From a virus, in IMG/VR virus record IMGVR_UViG_3300032516_000007, positions 1 through 64,000 of that record: a stretch of 64,000 bases of DNA. One strand, given 5' to 3'. A program made the translations under genes and the position numbers. Positions 17,590-26,534 of the stretch are shown piece after piece. The notes beneath the pieces were generated by a model. That model had not been told where the DNA came from. It was given only the letters and a program-made list of their open reading frames with translations, and did not search any database. Every line of letters begins with the position of its first letter. Position 1 is the first letter of the stretch.

Positions 17590-17954
17590 AGGACAAGCTT
17601 GAGTTAGCAATGATTCGAGAAGGACTACCCAACTATAATGATCCTTCGGTTCCTGTGTGTCTAGAATCAGGAAGGCGCATCGAGGTTGAGTTCTGGTGTG
17701 GAGACTGCCAGCACTACATCTACCTCAAGCTCAACATAGCTCTTGAAGGGAATCATGTGGTGGTTTGTCCCCAGTGTAGTCACAAGCATTATCGAGTGGT
17801 CAAGAACGGAATCATCATGGGTGACCGCTATGAAGAGGGGAAGATTATCGCTGATGAGATTGTGCCTATGAAGTCAGCCGCTACGAAGGAGCGAAGGCAG
17901 CGTGGCGGTATCGCATTGATCAGAGAGATGGAAGCTGTAGGCATTCTCAAGTAG
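17586..17954 (+). CDS. Zinc-ribbon protein
   Basis: 122 residues. A four-cysteine site (WCGDCQHY near 38, VCPQCSHKHYRV near 59) forms a clear zinc ribbon. The C-terminal 40 residues are helical and basic. Role unknown; it may be a small transcription or recombination factor. Confidence 0.7.
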   Translation: MKDKLELAMIREGLPNYNDPSVPVCLESGRRIEVEFWCGDCQHYIYLKLNIALEGNHVVVCPQCSHKHYRVVKNGIIMGDRYEEGKIIADEIVPMKSAATKERRQRGGIALIREMEAVGILK

Positions 17955-17965
17955 AGGAGATCATC

Positions 17966-18274
17966 ATGGCAAAGAAGAAGATCGAGCGTCAAACATTCAA
18001 AGTTGGGGACGAGGTGTTTTGGAATAGCCAAGCAGCAGGGACCTCAACAAGAAAGCAAGGTGTGGTGATTCGAGTGATTGGAAAGGGAGAGTATTGCCCC
18101 ATTGGTGGTGGTGATCTGATGAAGTATGCCGTGCAGCTTGGTTCTACGCATCCTCGGGATCATGAGAACTACCTCGTGGTGGTGCCAGGGAAATCGAAGA
18201 AGGCGAAAGAAATGCTCTACCGTCCTGTGGTGAGCAGTCTCAAGATGGTTGTAACCTACATCATAGGTGTGTGA
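17966..18274 (+). CDS. Hypothetical KOW/SH3-like protein
   Basis: 102 residues. A basic N-terminus (AKKKIERQ) leads into a likely beta-barrel (KVGDEVFWNSQAAG; KQGVVIRVIGKGEYCP). AGGAGATCATC precedes the ATG. The pattern suits a small RNA- or DNA-binding barrel, but no family is recognised. Confidence 0.6.
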   Translation: MAKKKIERQTFKVGDEVFWNSQAAGTSTRKQGVVIRVIGKGEYCPIGGGDLMKYAVQLGSTHPRDHENYLVVVPGKSKKAKEMLYRPVVSSLKMVVTYIIGV

Positions 18275-18277
18275 GAG

Positions 18278-18925
18278 ATGGGGGACCTGATCGGATGCTG
18301 GTGCAGGTATACCATGCCGAGAACAATTCGGCGAAAGAAGAGCCCTCTGCGTCAAACGGTACAGCAAAGATCACTTCCTCGAGTGGAAGTGATCGACTAC
18401 TTTCCACCTGAGCATGATCCTGAACGTGAGTTGATCAGGGACAAGCTTGGGCAGCCAAGGAGGAAGAAGATGGGCGAGGCAAAAGAGATTGTGGGGAAGC
18501 CCTATGACGATCACTTCCCGGCTCCTGTGGGTGTTGCTGCGGGGTCAGTCATCCAGCGCATGAGTCTGATGGTTGATGACATCGATAGGGCTATCCAAGT
18601 CAAAGAGCACGATCTGTCAGTGGAAGGCAAGAATAACTTCGCTGAGAACCATTACAAGATCGGAATCCTCAAGGGAGCTGACAGTCTCATCCGTCGGGCG
18701 CGTGCGATGCTTCAGGACTATGGAACTGATCTCGATCAGGATTTCGACCCAAGCGAGGACATCAAGGCTGCCTCGGGTGAAGACCTGGAGAATGGTGTGG
18801 TCATCCCTCTCAACAGTGACAAGAAGGAATATGACCCCATTCCCATCATGGAAAATGTTGAAGAGGAAGATGAGGAGGATGGGAAGGATGACAAGGGTGG
18901 GGATGGGGGCAGCTTCAAGTTCTAG
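18278..18925 (+). CDS. Hypothetical protein with acidic tail
   Basis: 215 residues; ATG 18314 (MPRTIRRKK) is a plausible later start. A basic N-terminus and a helical middle (VIQRMSLMVDDIDRAIQVKEHDL; YKIGILKGADSLIRRARAML) are followed by a strongly acidic tail containing EYDPIPIM, which echoes DPMPIM in the protein at 1918. No catalytic motif is seen. Confidence 0.65.
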   Translation: MGDLIGCWCRYTMPRTIRRKKSPLRQTVQQRSLPRVEVIDYFPPEHDPERELIRDKLGQPRRKKMGEAKEIVGKPYDDHFPAPVGVAAGSVIQRMSLMVDDIDRAIQVKEHDLSVEGKNNFAENHYKIGILKGADSLIRRARAMLQDYGTDLDQDFDPSEDIKAASGEDLENGVVIPLNSDKKEYDPIPIMENVEEEDEEDGKDDKGGDGGSFKF

Positions 18926-18938
18926 AAAGGAGATCACC

Positions 18939-19415
18939 ATGCCACTCTGTCTCAATGCCGACCCAGCAATGGATTTGAGGAAAAGGATCGTGTGGGACCC
19001 AGTGAAGTCAGAGGATGTTCTCGAAGCTCAACATCGCGTTGATGTCCTTCGCAACCAAGGGTTTACTGTGGTTGAGGGACCATTCCTTCCAGGGGAGATG
19101 GTTCTAGAACCACCGAAGCGAGCCGCTGACCTCTTCTTGCTGCGTATTCTGGATGATAGTGGGGACACACGCATTGTGTGGAGCCGCAAGAGCGAACAAG
19201 AAACCAAAGAGGCTCGCCAGAAGTTTGAAGAGCACATCAAGAAAGGATACAGAGCCTACGTGTGCCGGTTGGATGGTTCCAAGGGGCGGCGTATCGAGGA
19301 CTTCGATTCTCTGCTTGAAGAGATCGTGCTGACTCAAGGTAGGATGATTGGGGGGATGCAATATCCTAATCGACCAGCCGAAGCTGTGATGGTTCCCCCG
19401 ACTGCGCCTGGTTAG
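18939..19415 (+). CDS. Hypothetical protein
   Basis: 158 residues from ATG 18939, which has AAAGGAG eight bases upstream; the long in-frame extension lies over the previous gene in another frame and is rejected. The sequence has a SEQETKEARQKFEEHIKKGYRAYV helix and ends in a Pro/Ala tail. A pattern of helix then YRAYVCRLDGSKGRRIEDFD suggests an alpha/beta domain. In phages, small proteins with this kind of ending often accompany structural genes. Confidence 0.65.
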   Translation: MPLCLNADPAMDLRKRIVWDPVKSEDVLEAQHRVDVLRNQGFTVVEGPFLPGEMVLEPPKRAADLFLLRILDDSGDTRIVWSRKSEQETKEARQKFEEHIKKGYRAYVCRLDGSKGRRIEDFDSLLEEIVLTQGRMIGGMQYPNRPAEAVMVPPTAPG

Positions 19416-19424
19416 GAGGCTTCG

Positions 19425-20342
19425 ATGCTTGCCCCCACTATGGATCGTTGGCAACAGAACTGTATTAAGCGAAAGCATCCCGGATACACACTTCCAGGAT
19501 CGAAGCGAGCTGCATTTCTGGAGTCCATCAATCCTCATCCCAAACAAGTGAAGAGCATAGTTCCTGGGATGGCTGAGGTGATGAAGGAGATCTATGTGCC
19601 TTCATGCTGGGGTTATTCTCCAACGGAGGGAACTCACACCTGGGGGAATATCACAGCACAATGGGCAGACAATAGTGGCCCCTACATTACTTCCAACAAC
19701 TGTGACATTGATGCAACGGGCACAATTGTCTCCAACGTTATCTATGTCACACGGAAGTGGGATGGTTTAACTGCCAACAGTGGCACTGCAACGTCTAATA
19801 TCCTGTGGCCTAATGAGAATCCGATCTACACTTACATTCAATCGAATTACCCTTACACTGTTGATCCCAAGAAGATGAAGGAAGAGCAGTTTCGTCAGAA
19901 GATGAAACAACAGATCACTGGTAGTGTTCCTCTTAATCATCGTGGGGCTCAGCCTAGGTTTGCTCACAGACTGGCTGATTTCAGCCAGGTGAGCCCCTCT
20001 GAGATTGTTGCGCTTAGACTTCTCAGGAGCATGTTGGATGGGGAGGAGTGGAAGCGTTACTTACGCTACGGATTCATTATTGTGAGGGGTGAGAGTGGAC
20101 TGGTTTACCAGATCGTCAGGGGTCAGAGCCATGTAAGGGTCTTCCGAAGCGGGAAGAAGGTGGCAGAACTGTGCATTTACGTACAGGGGAACGTACCATC
20201 GACGGACTCTGTGATCGCAAAGAAGGTGATGGTGGAGTGTAGTGAGAAAGATCTGTGGCACAAGGCCAACATTCATGGTCAGTCTAAGTGGCCAATGAAG
20301 TATCAACCCACGGAAGAAGAACTGGTACAGTTGGCCGCATGA
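19425..20342 (+). CDS. Two-part protein of unknown function
   Basis: 305 residues. Residues 50-140 are Trp/Tyr/Thr/Asn-rich and low in charge, unlike the rest. Residues about 190-290 form a second domain (LRLLRSMLDGEEWKRYLRYGFIIV; YQIVRGQSHVRVF; ELCIYVQGNVPSTDSVIAKKVMVE; LWHKANIH). That pattern recurs in uncharacterised phage and bacterial proteins that end with SDxVIAxKLMLE and AN. Function unknown. Confidence 0.65.
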   Translation: MLAPTMDRWQQNCIKRKHPGYTLPGSKRAAFLESINPHPKQVKSIVPGMAEVMKEIYVPSCWGYSPTEGTHTWGNITAQWADNSGPYITSNNCDIDATGTIVSNVIYVTRKWDGLTANSGTATSNILWPNENPIYTYIQSNYPYTVDPKKMKEEQFRQKMKQQITGSVPLNHRGAQPRFAHRLADFSQVSPSEIVALRLLRSMLDGEEWKRYLRYGFIIVRGESGLVYQIVRGQSHVRVFRSGKKVAELCIYVQGNVPSTDSVIAKKVMVECSEKDLWHKANIHGQSKWPMKYQPTEEELVQLAA

Positions 20343-20872
20343 GCGAGAAACGCATAGAACCATTCTGGCAGCTTCCAGGCTGGGTGAAGAAGTTTGATGA
20401 TGGAGCGGAGCTTCGTGAGGAGAGCATTGGGGCAGACCATGTTTTGATCCATGTGACGGTCCCAAAAACAGTGGATTCGGAGCGTATGGCTGCCTTTGCG
20501 AGAAACTTCAGCAAGGAGCTGCCAAAGAATGCTCGTGCGATTTTTACTTGCGACGACATTCAGATCAAAGTGCATCGTCCTAGGTCCGTGTCCCTGTCAA
20601 TGGTGGGAAATAAGATTGAGGGTGATGCTTTAATAGATCAGATTAGGCAGCTTCTCGAAGACAGCAACATCACCAATATCAACCTGCACGTGCAGGACAA
20701 CATCATTGAGCAATCAGTGCCCAAGCCTCTTCCCATTCCGGTAGTGGAAGAGCCCAAGCTTAGAGGAAATAATGGCCACAGAGAAAGCAGGATTACTGGA
20801 CAGTCACAAGGTGAAAAAACTCGTCGAAGCCCACAAAAAAAAGGAGGAAACCGCAAAGTCAAGAGCACTTGA
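20339..20872 (+). CDS. Hypothetical protein with basic C-terminus
   Basis: 177 residues starting at the ATG that forms ATGA with the previous stop. Alpha/beta pattern (HVLIHVTVPKTVDSERMAAFARNF; NARAIFTCDDIQIKVHR). The tail is basic and low-complexity (RRSPQKKGGNRKVK) and overlaps the next gene by 101 bases, the longest real overlap in this block. The tail may be partly an artefact of the shared DNA. Confidence 0.55.
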   Translation: MSEKRIEPFWQLPGWVKKFDDGAELREESIGADHVLIHVTVPKTVDSERMAAFARNFSKELPKNARAIFTCDDIQIKVHRPRSVSLSMVGNKIEGDALIDQIRQLLEDSNITNINLHVQDNIIEQSVPKPLPIPVVEEPKLRGNNGHRESRITGQSQGEKTRRSPQKKGGNRKVKST

Positions 20873-21227
20873 GATCTTCATGCAGCTCATGCAGCTCAAG
20901 CCATTCAAGAAATGGCTTGAGAAGAACATCATCATCCGTGATGAGGTAGATCACCTCAAGAAGCAGATCAATACCTACGTGGTCTACAGGGGAGACCTAC
21001 CTGAAGAGGAACAGAAGCATCTCGAGGTTCTGCGCCGGTCTCAATACGACTGGTGGTGTGAGACCTGCGATCAAGGTTTTGGGCTCACAGAGATTGATGA
21101 AAACGACATTCACCAAGCTACTTGTACTCAGTGTGGGTCCCTATTGGTCACGCCTGAGAAGCCACTTGATGTTGAGTTTCCAGACAAACCCAAAGAGGAA
21201 GGAGAAGATGGTGACAAGCCCGCTTAG
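20772..21227 (+). CDS. Zinc-ribbon protein with helical N-terminus
   Basis: 151 residues. GAGGAAATA lies before the ATG. The first 80 residues are helical and basic; then a four-cysteine ribbon (WCETCDQGF near 95, TCTQCGSLL near 116) and an acidic tail. It overlaps the preceding gene by 101 bases and the next by 20. Confidence 0.65.
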   Translation: MATEKAGLLDSHKVKKLVEAHKKKEETAKSRALEIFMQLMQLKPFKKWLEKNIIIRDEVDHLKKQINTYVVYRGDLPEEEQKHLEVLRRSQYDWWCETCDQGFGLTEIDENDIHQATCTQCGSLLVTPEKPLDVEFPDKPKEEGEDGDKPA

Positions 21228-21585
21228 CATTATCGGATTCGAGGAAAATTCCAACCTGAGACATGTGACCTGGAACCAGAGGTATTTGGAAGAAGTGAAG
21301 GGAGAGTGGAAGCTCAAACATGGGCAGGCAGTGGTGTTTTGCAACAAAGCGCAGGATCGTTTCAGACTAGTAGCCGTGTTTTACGGCTTGGCGGTTCTTG
21401 TGCTTCCTCCAATCGATCCTGATGAAAGGCATAGTCTTTATCTCAAGATCAGCGAGTTCCTTCGCAAGTTTGAGCCACGTGACAATGTGGCAGCAAAGCT
21501 CGAGGAAGAGATTGAGCTGACCAAATCCAGGATCGAACGTCGTAGGAAGCTGGCTGCTGAGGCACAGCAGAGGAGGAAAGCATGA
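21208..21585 (+). CDS. Hypothetical protein
   Basis: 125 residues from ATG 21208, preceded by GAGGAAGGAG. The centre is hydrophobic (FRLVAVFYGLAVLVLPPIDPDERH) but too short for a sure membrane helix. The C-terminal third is a basic coiled coil (KLEEEIELTKSRIERRRKLAAE). Coupled to the next gene by ATGA. Confidence 0.65.
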   Translation: MVTSPLSIIGFEENSNLRHVTWNQRYLEEVKGEWKLKHGQAVVFCNKAQDRFRLVAVFYGLAVLVLPPIDPDERHSLYLKISEFLRKFEPRDNVAAKLEEEIELTKSRIERRRKLAAEAQQRRKA

Positions 21586-21920
21586 CCTCAAAAGCGAAGC
21601 TTAGTAAGTACAATCCTGCGAAGGCGATGAAGGTGCATCAACTTCGTGTCGCTGGATTGTCGTGGCGAGAGATTCACGAACAGGTGGGGATTGCTGTCTC
21701 CACAGCCTGTGCTTGGGACAAGATCGTGGTGGCTAATCCTGAGCTTCTGAGGAAAGCAGAATCGGAGAAGCATCCAGGAGGAAATGGGAAGTCCAACGTG
21801 GATAGGGAAGCACTTCAGAATATTCAAGACACTGTGCAGGAGGAGAACAAGTACCTGAGGTGGTGGAACCAGGGTGAGCGACAAGGCTGGGTGGATCGTC
21901 TATTGAGAGAAGTACAGTGA
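21582..21920 (+). CDS. Helix-turn-helix DNA-binding protein
   Basis: 112 residues. Residues about 15-45 (KVHQLRVAGLSWREIHEQVGIAVSTACAW) are a good homeodomain-like HTH, the type found in transposase N-termini, small terminase subunits and phage regulators. Because it lies 1.6 kb upstream of the large terminase it could be a regulator or a small terminase; the HTH protein at 29050 is a competing candidate. Confidence 0.6.
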   Translation: MTSKAKLSKYNPAKAMKVHQLRVAGLSWREIHEQVGIAVSTACAWDKIVVANPELLRKAESEKHPGGNGKSNVDREALQNIQDTVQEENKYLRWWNQGERQGWVDRLLREVQ

Positions 21921-21941
21921 TGGGATAGAGTGGAGATCGAA

Positions 21942-22553
21942 ATGCTAAGCTACATTTCCATAGGAATCGATGGTGGTCTCAGTGGTGCGATTGTGATCAT
22001 CGATCAGCGGTTCTCTGTGCTCTCGTGGTGGGATATGCCCACCATCTCGAGCACGAAGAAGACGACTCCACGCAAGGGTCCCAATGCTGGTAAAACCAAA
22101 ACCAGCATCAAGCGTAATTTTGATCTTCGATCTATCTTTACTTCTCTTCGAGACACGCTCAATGTGATTCGAAGTGATCCCGATCAGCTACAACAGCCAA
22201 TGGTCTTCTTTGAGAAGGCCCATGCAATGCCCCAGCAGGGGGTCTCCTCAACCTTCAAGACAGGTCAGGGTTTCGGGTTGATGGAGATGGCTCTAGTAGC
22301 ACTGGACGTTCCGTACCAGATCATCGATGCTAATGCTTGGACCAAGGAGATGCACAAGGGAGTGACTGGAGGAGAGCCCAAGGCCAAGTCCTTATTGCTG
22401 GCCAGTCGGTTGTTCCCGGCATTGCCCCTCAAGACGCCACGGGGCACCAAACTGACCATGGATGGGCGAGCAGATGCTGCCCTGATTGCTTACTACGGGC
22501 TCGTTCATGTCCTCAAGGCACAGTCACCCGAAGCAACAAGGGAGAAGCCATGA
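21942..22553 (+). CDS. RuvC-like Holliday junction resolvase
   Basis: 203 residues from ATG 21942 with GGAGATC upstream; GTG 21930 is possible. RNase H-fold motifs: SIGIDGGLSGAIVIID (first catalytic Asp), VFFEKAHAMPQQG (second acidic residue) and MDGRADAALIAYYGL (third and fourth). The AMPxQGVSSTFKxGxGFG segment is typical of phage and poxvirus-type RuvC proteins. Expected to cut branched DNA before packaging, which suits its place near the terminase. Confidence 0.9.
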   Translation: MLSYISIGIDGGLSGAIVIIDQRFSVLSWWDMPTISSTKKTTPRKGPNAGKTKTSIKRNFDLRSIFTSLRDTLNVIRSDPDQLQQPMVFFEKAHAMPQQGVSSTFKTGQGFGLMEMALVALDVPYQIIDANAWTKEMHKGVTGGEPKAKSLLLASRLFPALPLKTPRGTKLTMDGRADAALIAYYGLVHVLKAQSPEATREKP

Positions 22554-22960
22554 GGGCTTTCGAGAGAGGCCAGTCAAACGAGGCCATGCTCTATGCTGCG
22601 GAGGGAGGACAGGGCTTGCACGTCTATCCGGCGCTCGGGATGAATGCACCCTTGTGTTTCAAGCGTTCAAAACAGTGGGCGCACCTCTATGACATGGACA
22701 CAAAGCGACTGATCTCGACGGCTAAGCAGCTTGGCGTGCGAGTGATTGTGGTCCACTACCGTGGGCACCCAAATCAGCACATTGATCTCTGTGGGGGGCC
22801 GCTTAAGAAGGCTATGAACTCTATTCAGAAAGAAGATCACATGAAGAATCCGTCACAACCCAAGCCCCGACCCAAGCCTCCAGTGACAATTCCCACATGT
22901 ACTCAGTGTGGTAAGCCCCTCACTCAGTGTTTGTGCAAAGAGAACGATCTTCGTAAGTGA
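22550..22960 (+). CDS. DUF4031-like protein with zinc-binding tail
   Basis: 136 residues from the ATGA junction. The middle (WAHLYDMDTKRLISTAKQLGV; QHIDLCGGPLKKAMN) matches the DUF4031 pattern of a short domain found in phages and actinobacteria with no known activity. The end has CTQCGKPLTQCLC, a small zinc site. Confidence 0.6.
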   Translation: MRAFERGQSNEAMLYAAEGGQGLHVYPALGMNAPLCFKRSKQWAHLYDMDTKRLISTAKQLGVRVIVVHYRGHPNQHIDLCGGPLKKAMNSIQKEDHMKNPSQPKPRPKPPVTIPTCTQCGKPLTQCLCKENDLRK

Positions 22961-23532
22961 TGGCAGCTCACGAGAGAGTCTACCTAGCTGTAGACGTTAA
23001 CAACTTGTGGCACTCATGCCGTGAGGTGTACGGGATCACTGCACGTGTGAACTACGCTGGCTTGCTTGCCAAGATCAAGAAGGGTGGATTCACTCAGGTT
23101 CCAAGAGATGTGGTAGCAGTTGCCTATACCATCACTGCACCTCATCGAAGAGTGGCTGGTGATGGACGTGTGCGGGAGGAGGGTTCCAGAAACACTAGGT
23201 TCCTAAGCTCACTTGAACGCTTTGGCTACGAGGTTCGCACTCGGCATATGAAGTACGAAAAGGGGATTGAGAAGCCCTTTCACACAGACTGGGATGTGGG
23301 CATTGCTGTGGATGCACTCCAGCAGATTCACGCATTCGATACCTTTATCATTGCTAGTGGTGATGGGGACTATGCCCCACTTGTGGAGAAGATTCAAAGG
23401 GACGGAAAGCGAGTGGAGGTCTACACCTTCCGCAACTCAGCTTCAATGATCCTGTATCAGCAGGCAGATAGCATGGTTTTCCTGACTGAAGAGGATATCT
23501 ATCGAGAGTCAACATCAGGAACACAAGGATGA
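22960..23532 (+). CDS. NYN/LabA-like ribonuclease
   Basis: 190 residues; the ATG shares its A with the previous stop (TGATG). PIN-like NYN fold: D12 in LAVDVNNLWH, a KGIEKPFHTDWDVGIAVDAL segment, and IIASGDGDYAPLV with two further acidic residues, as in LabA/YfkH-type nucleases. Probably a metal-dependent RNase. Immediately upstream of the terminase gene, with a four-base overlap. Confidence 0.85.
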   Translation: MAAHERVYLAVDVNNLWHSCREVYGITARVNYAGLLAKIKKGGFTQVPRDVVAVAYTITAPHRRVAGDGRVREEGSRNTRFLSSLERFGYEVRTRHMKYEKGIEKPFHTDWDVGIAVDALQQIHAFDTFIIASGDGDYAPLVEKIQRDGKRVEVYTFRNSASMILYQQADSMVFLTEEDIYRESTSGTQG

Positions 23533-25388
23533 CCACACCAGCCCCCATCAAGAGGACTCCTGCTAAGCTTGGGGTCAAGATCCAACGTACTCCGGTCAAG
23601 GTGAAGAAGTCCATTTCCCCCCAGCAGCAATCCTTTCAGAGCATGTTCGGTTCATTGGCTCCACCTCAGCAACAAATCTTCAATGCCAACCTACAGGCAG
23701 TCAGTCCCAAGAATGTCACCCCTGACCAACTGAAAGCTCTCAGTGAGGCGAGCTTCCCACTGTGGGTTATCACTTCTGGCATCAGGGTTGATCATCGTGC
23801 CTTCGATTTTGATAAGCACAAGTATCTCATCCCGCTCTACATGGATCGTGCTCAAGAAGTGATCTTGATGAAGTCAGCTCAGATGGGTGCCACCATTTGG
23901 CTACTTCTCAGGTTGATTCATTTTTGTAAGACCAACTCTGCCAAGGCATGTTTGTTCTTTCCCACTGACGAAGGTGTGAAGCTTCTCTCAAAAGATCGGT
24001 TGGCTCCACTGATTGCTTCCAATGCAGAGCTGGCAGCTCTGATCAAGGACACAGATACGCTGGGGTATAAGCAAATTGGAGTGGACAGTTCTTTCTATCT
24101 TCGTCACCTAGGTGGTGTGGCCTCAAAGGACTCAACACCTTTTGACATGATTGCCTTTGATGAGGTTCGATTGCTTGACGCATCGGACATCTATCAAGCT
24201 CGAGAGCGTGTTAGTCATAGTAATTTCAAGAATGTTCTTCAAGTATCTACTGCCGGATATCCTAACCACGATATACATAGACAATTCTTAAGAGGTACAC
24301 AAAACTATTGGCACACACGATGCAATTGCTCAGATGGTGTTATTCTGAGTGAAGTCTTTCCTGATTGCATGGCAGTTGTGGGTAAGAAGGTTTACTATCG
24401 TTGCCCACGATGCAAGATGAGGATTGATGATCCTCAAAATGGTCAGTTCCTGCCCCACAGTCCAGGGGCTCCGGTTCAGAGCTATCACATTCATCAGATG
24501 TTATCGAAGTTCATCTCTCCTGCTGAAATCTGGGAGAACTACAAGACCACACAGAATATCAAAGAGTTCTTCAACGCCAAACTGGGTAAGCCTTATGTAG
24601 ATGAGGAGAACATTCCCATCACTGATGATGATCTTGAAGCTTGCACCAATACTGATGTGATGTGGATGGAGAAGACCCAGAAGGCAGCCGTGGCCATGGG
24701 CATTGATCAGATGGGTGGCCACAACTACATCATCATCGCCAAACGACTGCCAGGTGGAAAGAAGAGAGTCCTACACTTTGAGATCGTGGATGACCAGAAT
24801 CCAATCTACTGGGAGGCCGGAAAGAGGGTTACCCCTTTCAAACGTGGCTACCAACTGATGAAGGAGTACGATGTTGATCTGTGCATCATAGATGCGATGC
24901 CCAATGCCAACGAGGCAATGGAGTTCGCTCGTGCATTCCCCAAGAGAGTTTTTGTGGCCTGGTACGTTGAACAGCAACGTGAGATCGTCCATTGGGGAGA
25001 TCGCCCCAAGTACAAGATGCTCGTGAGGAAGGGTGGGCCTCAGGTCAAGTTCAAGTACACCTGCCTGCTGAGTCGATACCTCAGCATTGATCTGGCAATG
25101 CGGTCAATTGCAGAGCGTGAGGTGGAGTGGCCCAGTCCTCGGGCTCTGGTTCAAGAGTGTCGTCACCCTAAGACGGGATACTTCGAGCCTTTGTACATCT
25201 TCGAGACTCACTTTTACGAGCACATGAAAAGCATTGTGCGTCAGAAGACGGTTGTCAATGAGGCCACAGGGGCTTTCAAAATGGAGTGGGTTAACCTCGG
25301 TCTAGATCCACACTCTGTTCATTGTTGGAACTACTGTAACATAGCTTTGGAAAGATTGAGAAGAACCCCACTCATGACTTTTGCATAG
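23529..25388 (+). CDS. Terminase large subunit (GpA-like)
   Basis: 619 residues. ATPase: Walker A-like MKSAQMGAT (114-122), Walker B MIAFDEV with D211/E212. A zinc site (C265, C267, C292, C295) separates it from an RNase H-fold nuclease with D393 (MGIDQMGG) and D455 (LCIIDAMPN). It packages phage DNA into proheads and cuts it. The N-terminal 30 residues are basic and carry KRTP and RTPVK, the recurring RTPV motif. Codon use in the middle (about 24,200-24,400) is somewhat more AT-rich. Confidence 0.92.
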   Translation: MTTPAPIKRTPAKLGVKIQRTPVKVKKSISPQQQSFQSMFGSLAPPQQQIFNANLQAVSPKNVTPDQLKALSEASFPLWVITSGIRVDHRAFDFDKHKYLIPLYMDRAQEVILMKSAQMGATIWLLLRLIHFCKTNSAKACLFFPTDEGVKLLSKDRLAPLIASNAELAALIKDTDTLGYKQIGVDSSFYLRHLGGVASKDSTPFDMIAFDEVRLLDASDIYQARERVSHSNFKNVLQVSTAGYPNHDIHRQFLRGTQNYWHTRCNCSDGVILSEVFPDCMAVVGKKVYYRCPRCKMRIDDPQNGQFLPHSPGAPVQSYHIHQMLSKFISPAEIWENYKTTQNIKEFFNAKLGKPYVDEENIPITDDDLEACTNTDVMWMEKTQKAAVAMGIDQMGGHNYIIIAKRLPGGKKRVLHFEIVDDQNPIYWEAGKRVTPFKRGYQLMKEYDVDLCIIDAMPNANEAMEFARAFPKRVFVAWYVEQQREIVHWGDRPKYKMLVRKGGPQVKFKYTCLLSRYLSIDLAMRSIAEREVEWPSPRALVQECRHPKTGYFEPLYIFETHFYEHMKSIVRQKTVVNEATGAFKMEWVNLGLDPHSVHCWNYCNIALERLRRTPLMTFA

Positions 25389-25395
25389 GTGATAA

Positions 25396-25620
25396 ATGTT
25401 AGAGATGACTTTGAACGATTGGCATCAGTTGGCTGAGTTCATTCACGCAGCCAACGGTGTTCATTCAACGATACGAAGCGCATTCAAGCAAGGAAAGGCA
25501 CAGGTGAATATCAAAGATCAATCCATTGAATGCATTGCCCAGATGGATATTGACCCAGAGTTCTGGCTTCGAGTCGGAGCGTTTATTGGTAGCAAGCTTG
25601 GGACCAAGGAGGAAGGTTGA
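25396..25620 (+). CDS. Hypothetical small protein
   Basis: 74 residues starting ATG-TTA-GAG-ATG; AGGTGAT lies upstream. Helix-rich, no motif. It sits between the terminase and the deoxynucleoside kinase. Confidence 0.6.
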   Translation: MLEMTLNDWHQLAEFIHAANGVHSTIRSAFKQGKAQVNIKDQSIECIAQMDIDPEFWLRVGAFIGSKLGTKEEG

Positions 25621-25621
25621 C

Positions 25622-26281
25622 ATGAAGCCACTGATTTGGGTTGAAGGCATCATTGGTTGCGGGAAGACTACATTTGCTCGCGAAGTTGGGAAACGTCTTG
25701 GGTTCTTGGTTCTAGAGGAGCCTGTGGAGGACAACCCATACCTGGGTCCGTTCTACCAGAACCCAGCCAAGTACGCCTTCGGCTTTCAGATCTTTATGCT
25801 CCATCGTCGATATGCCATGCAGCGAGCGGCTGCCTGTGTGTCCATTGGTGCTTTTGCTGGTGCTGGTGCGATTCTTGATCGTTCCATTGCTGGTGATTGT
25901 GTGTTCGCCAAGATGCACATGCAGTTGGGCAACATCGATCCTATCGATTGGAAGACCTATGAGATGGCTTACGAGATCATGTGCAACACGTTGCTCCCAC
26001 CCACGCTGTTGGTCTACCTGGATGCCCAGCCTGAAACAGCATTCAAGAGGATGCAGATGAGGAACCGAGAGGCAGAGTCCAAGGTCCCTCTCTCTTACCT
26101 GAAAGAGCTACGAGCTGGGTATACCAAGCTGATTGAAGAGGCAGAGCGTGGTCTCAGACCTTGGGGCCATGCTGTGAAGGTGCGCCAGCTCGTGTGGGAC
26201 CCAGTGAGTGCAATCCCCGATTGGGATGCAGTGGCTTCAACCATTGGTGATGCTTGTGGTGTGGAAAGGATCAAATCATGA
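25622..26281 (+). CDS. Deoxynucleoside kinase
   Basis: 219 residues from ATG 25622 with GGAAGG upstream. P-loop GIIGCGKTT (9-17), EEPVEDNPYLGPFYQ (substrate-binding Glu), ILDRSIAGD (DRS motif) and an LYLDA-like LVYLDAQPETAFKRM lid region. It should phosphorylate deoxynucleosides to feed phage DNA synthesis. The next gene overlaps by ATGA. Confidence 0.92.
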   Translation: MKPLIWVEGIIGCGKTTFAREVGKRLGFLVLEEPVEDNPYLGPFYQNPAKYAFGFQIFMLHRRYAMQRAAACVSIGAFAGAGAILDRSIAGDCVFAKMHMQLGNIDPIDWKTYEMAYEIMCNTLLPPTLLVYLDAQPETAFKRMQMRNREAESKVPLSYLKELRAGYTKLIEEAERGLRPWGHAVKVRQLVWDPVSAIPDWDAVASTIGDACGVERIKS

Positions 26282-26526
26282 ACATCTCTTACGAGACTTT
26301 GAAGAGGATCGAAGCTCAACTAGATCGACTGGAAGGAAGACTAGCTCAAGAAAGAGATTATTGTTTTAGGTCTGATGTGGAACATCGAGAAGCTTGGCTC
26401 ATTGCGGGATTTAGACCATGCCAAGGTGACCAATGGATGCACTCAGATGGTCGTCATGTTACCTACACGTTGGTTATCACCACTATGCCTGATGAATACA
26501 TTGCTGCACAACGAAGTTTGGGATAA
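26278..26526 (+). CDS. Hypothetical protein
   Basis: 82 residues from the ATGA junction with the kinase gene. A short helix (YETLKRIEAQLDRLEGRL) is followed by a small domain (WLIAGFRPCQGDQW). No family recognised; position suggests a link to nucleotide metabolism. Confidence 0.65.
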   Translation: MNISYETLKRIEAQLDRLEGRLAQERDYCFRSDVEHREAWLIAGFRPCQGDQWMHSDGRHVTYTLVITTMPDEYIAAQRSLG

Positions 26527-26534
26527 TAGTTACC

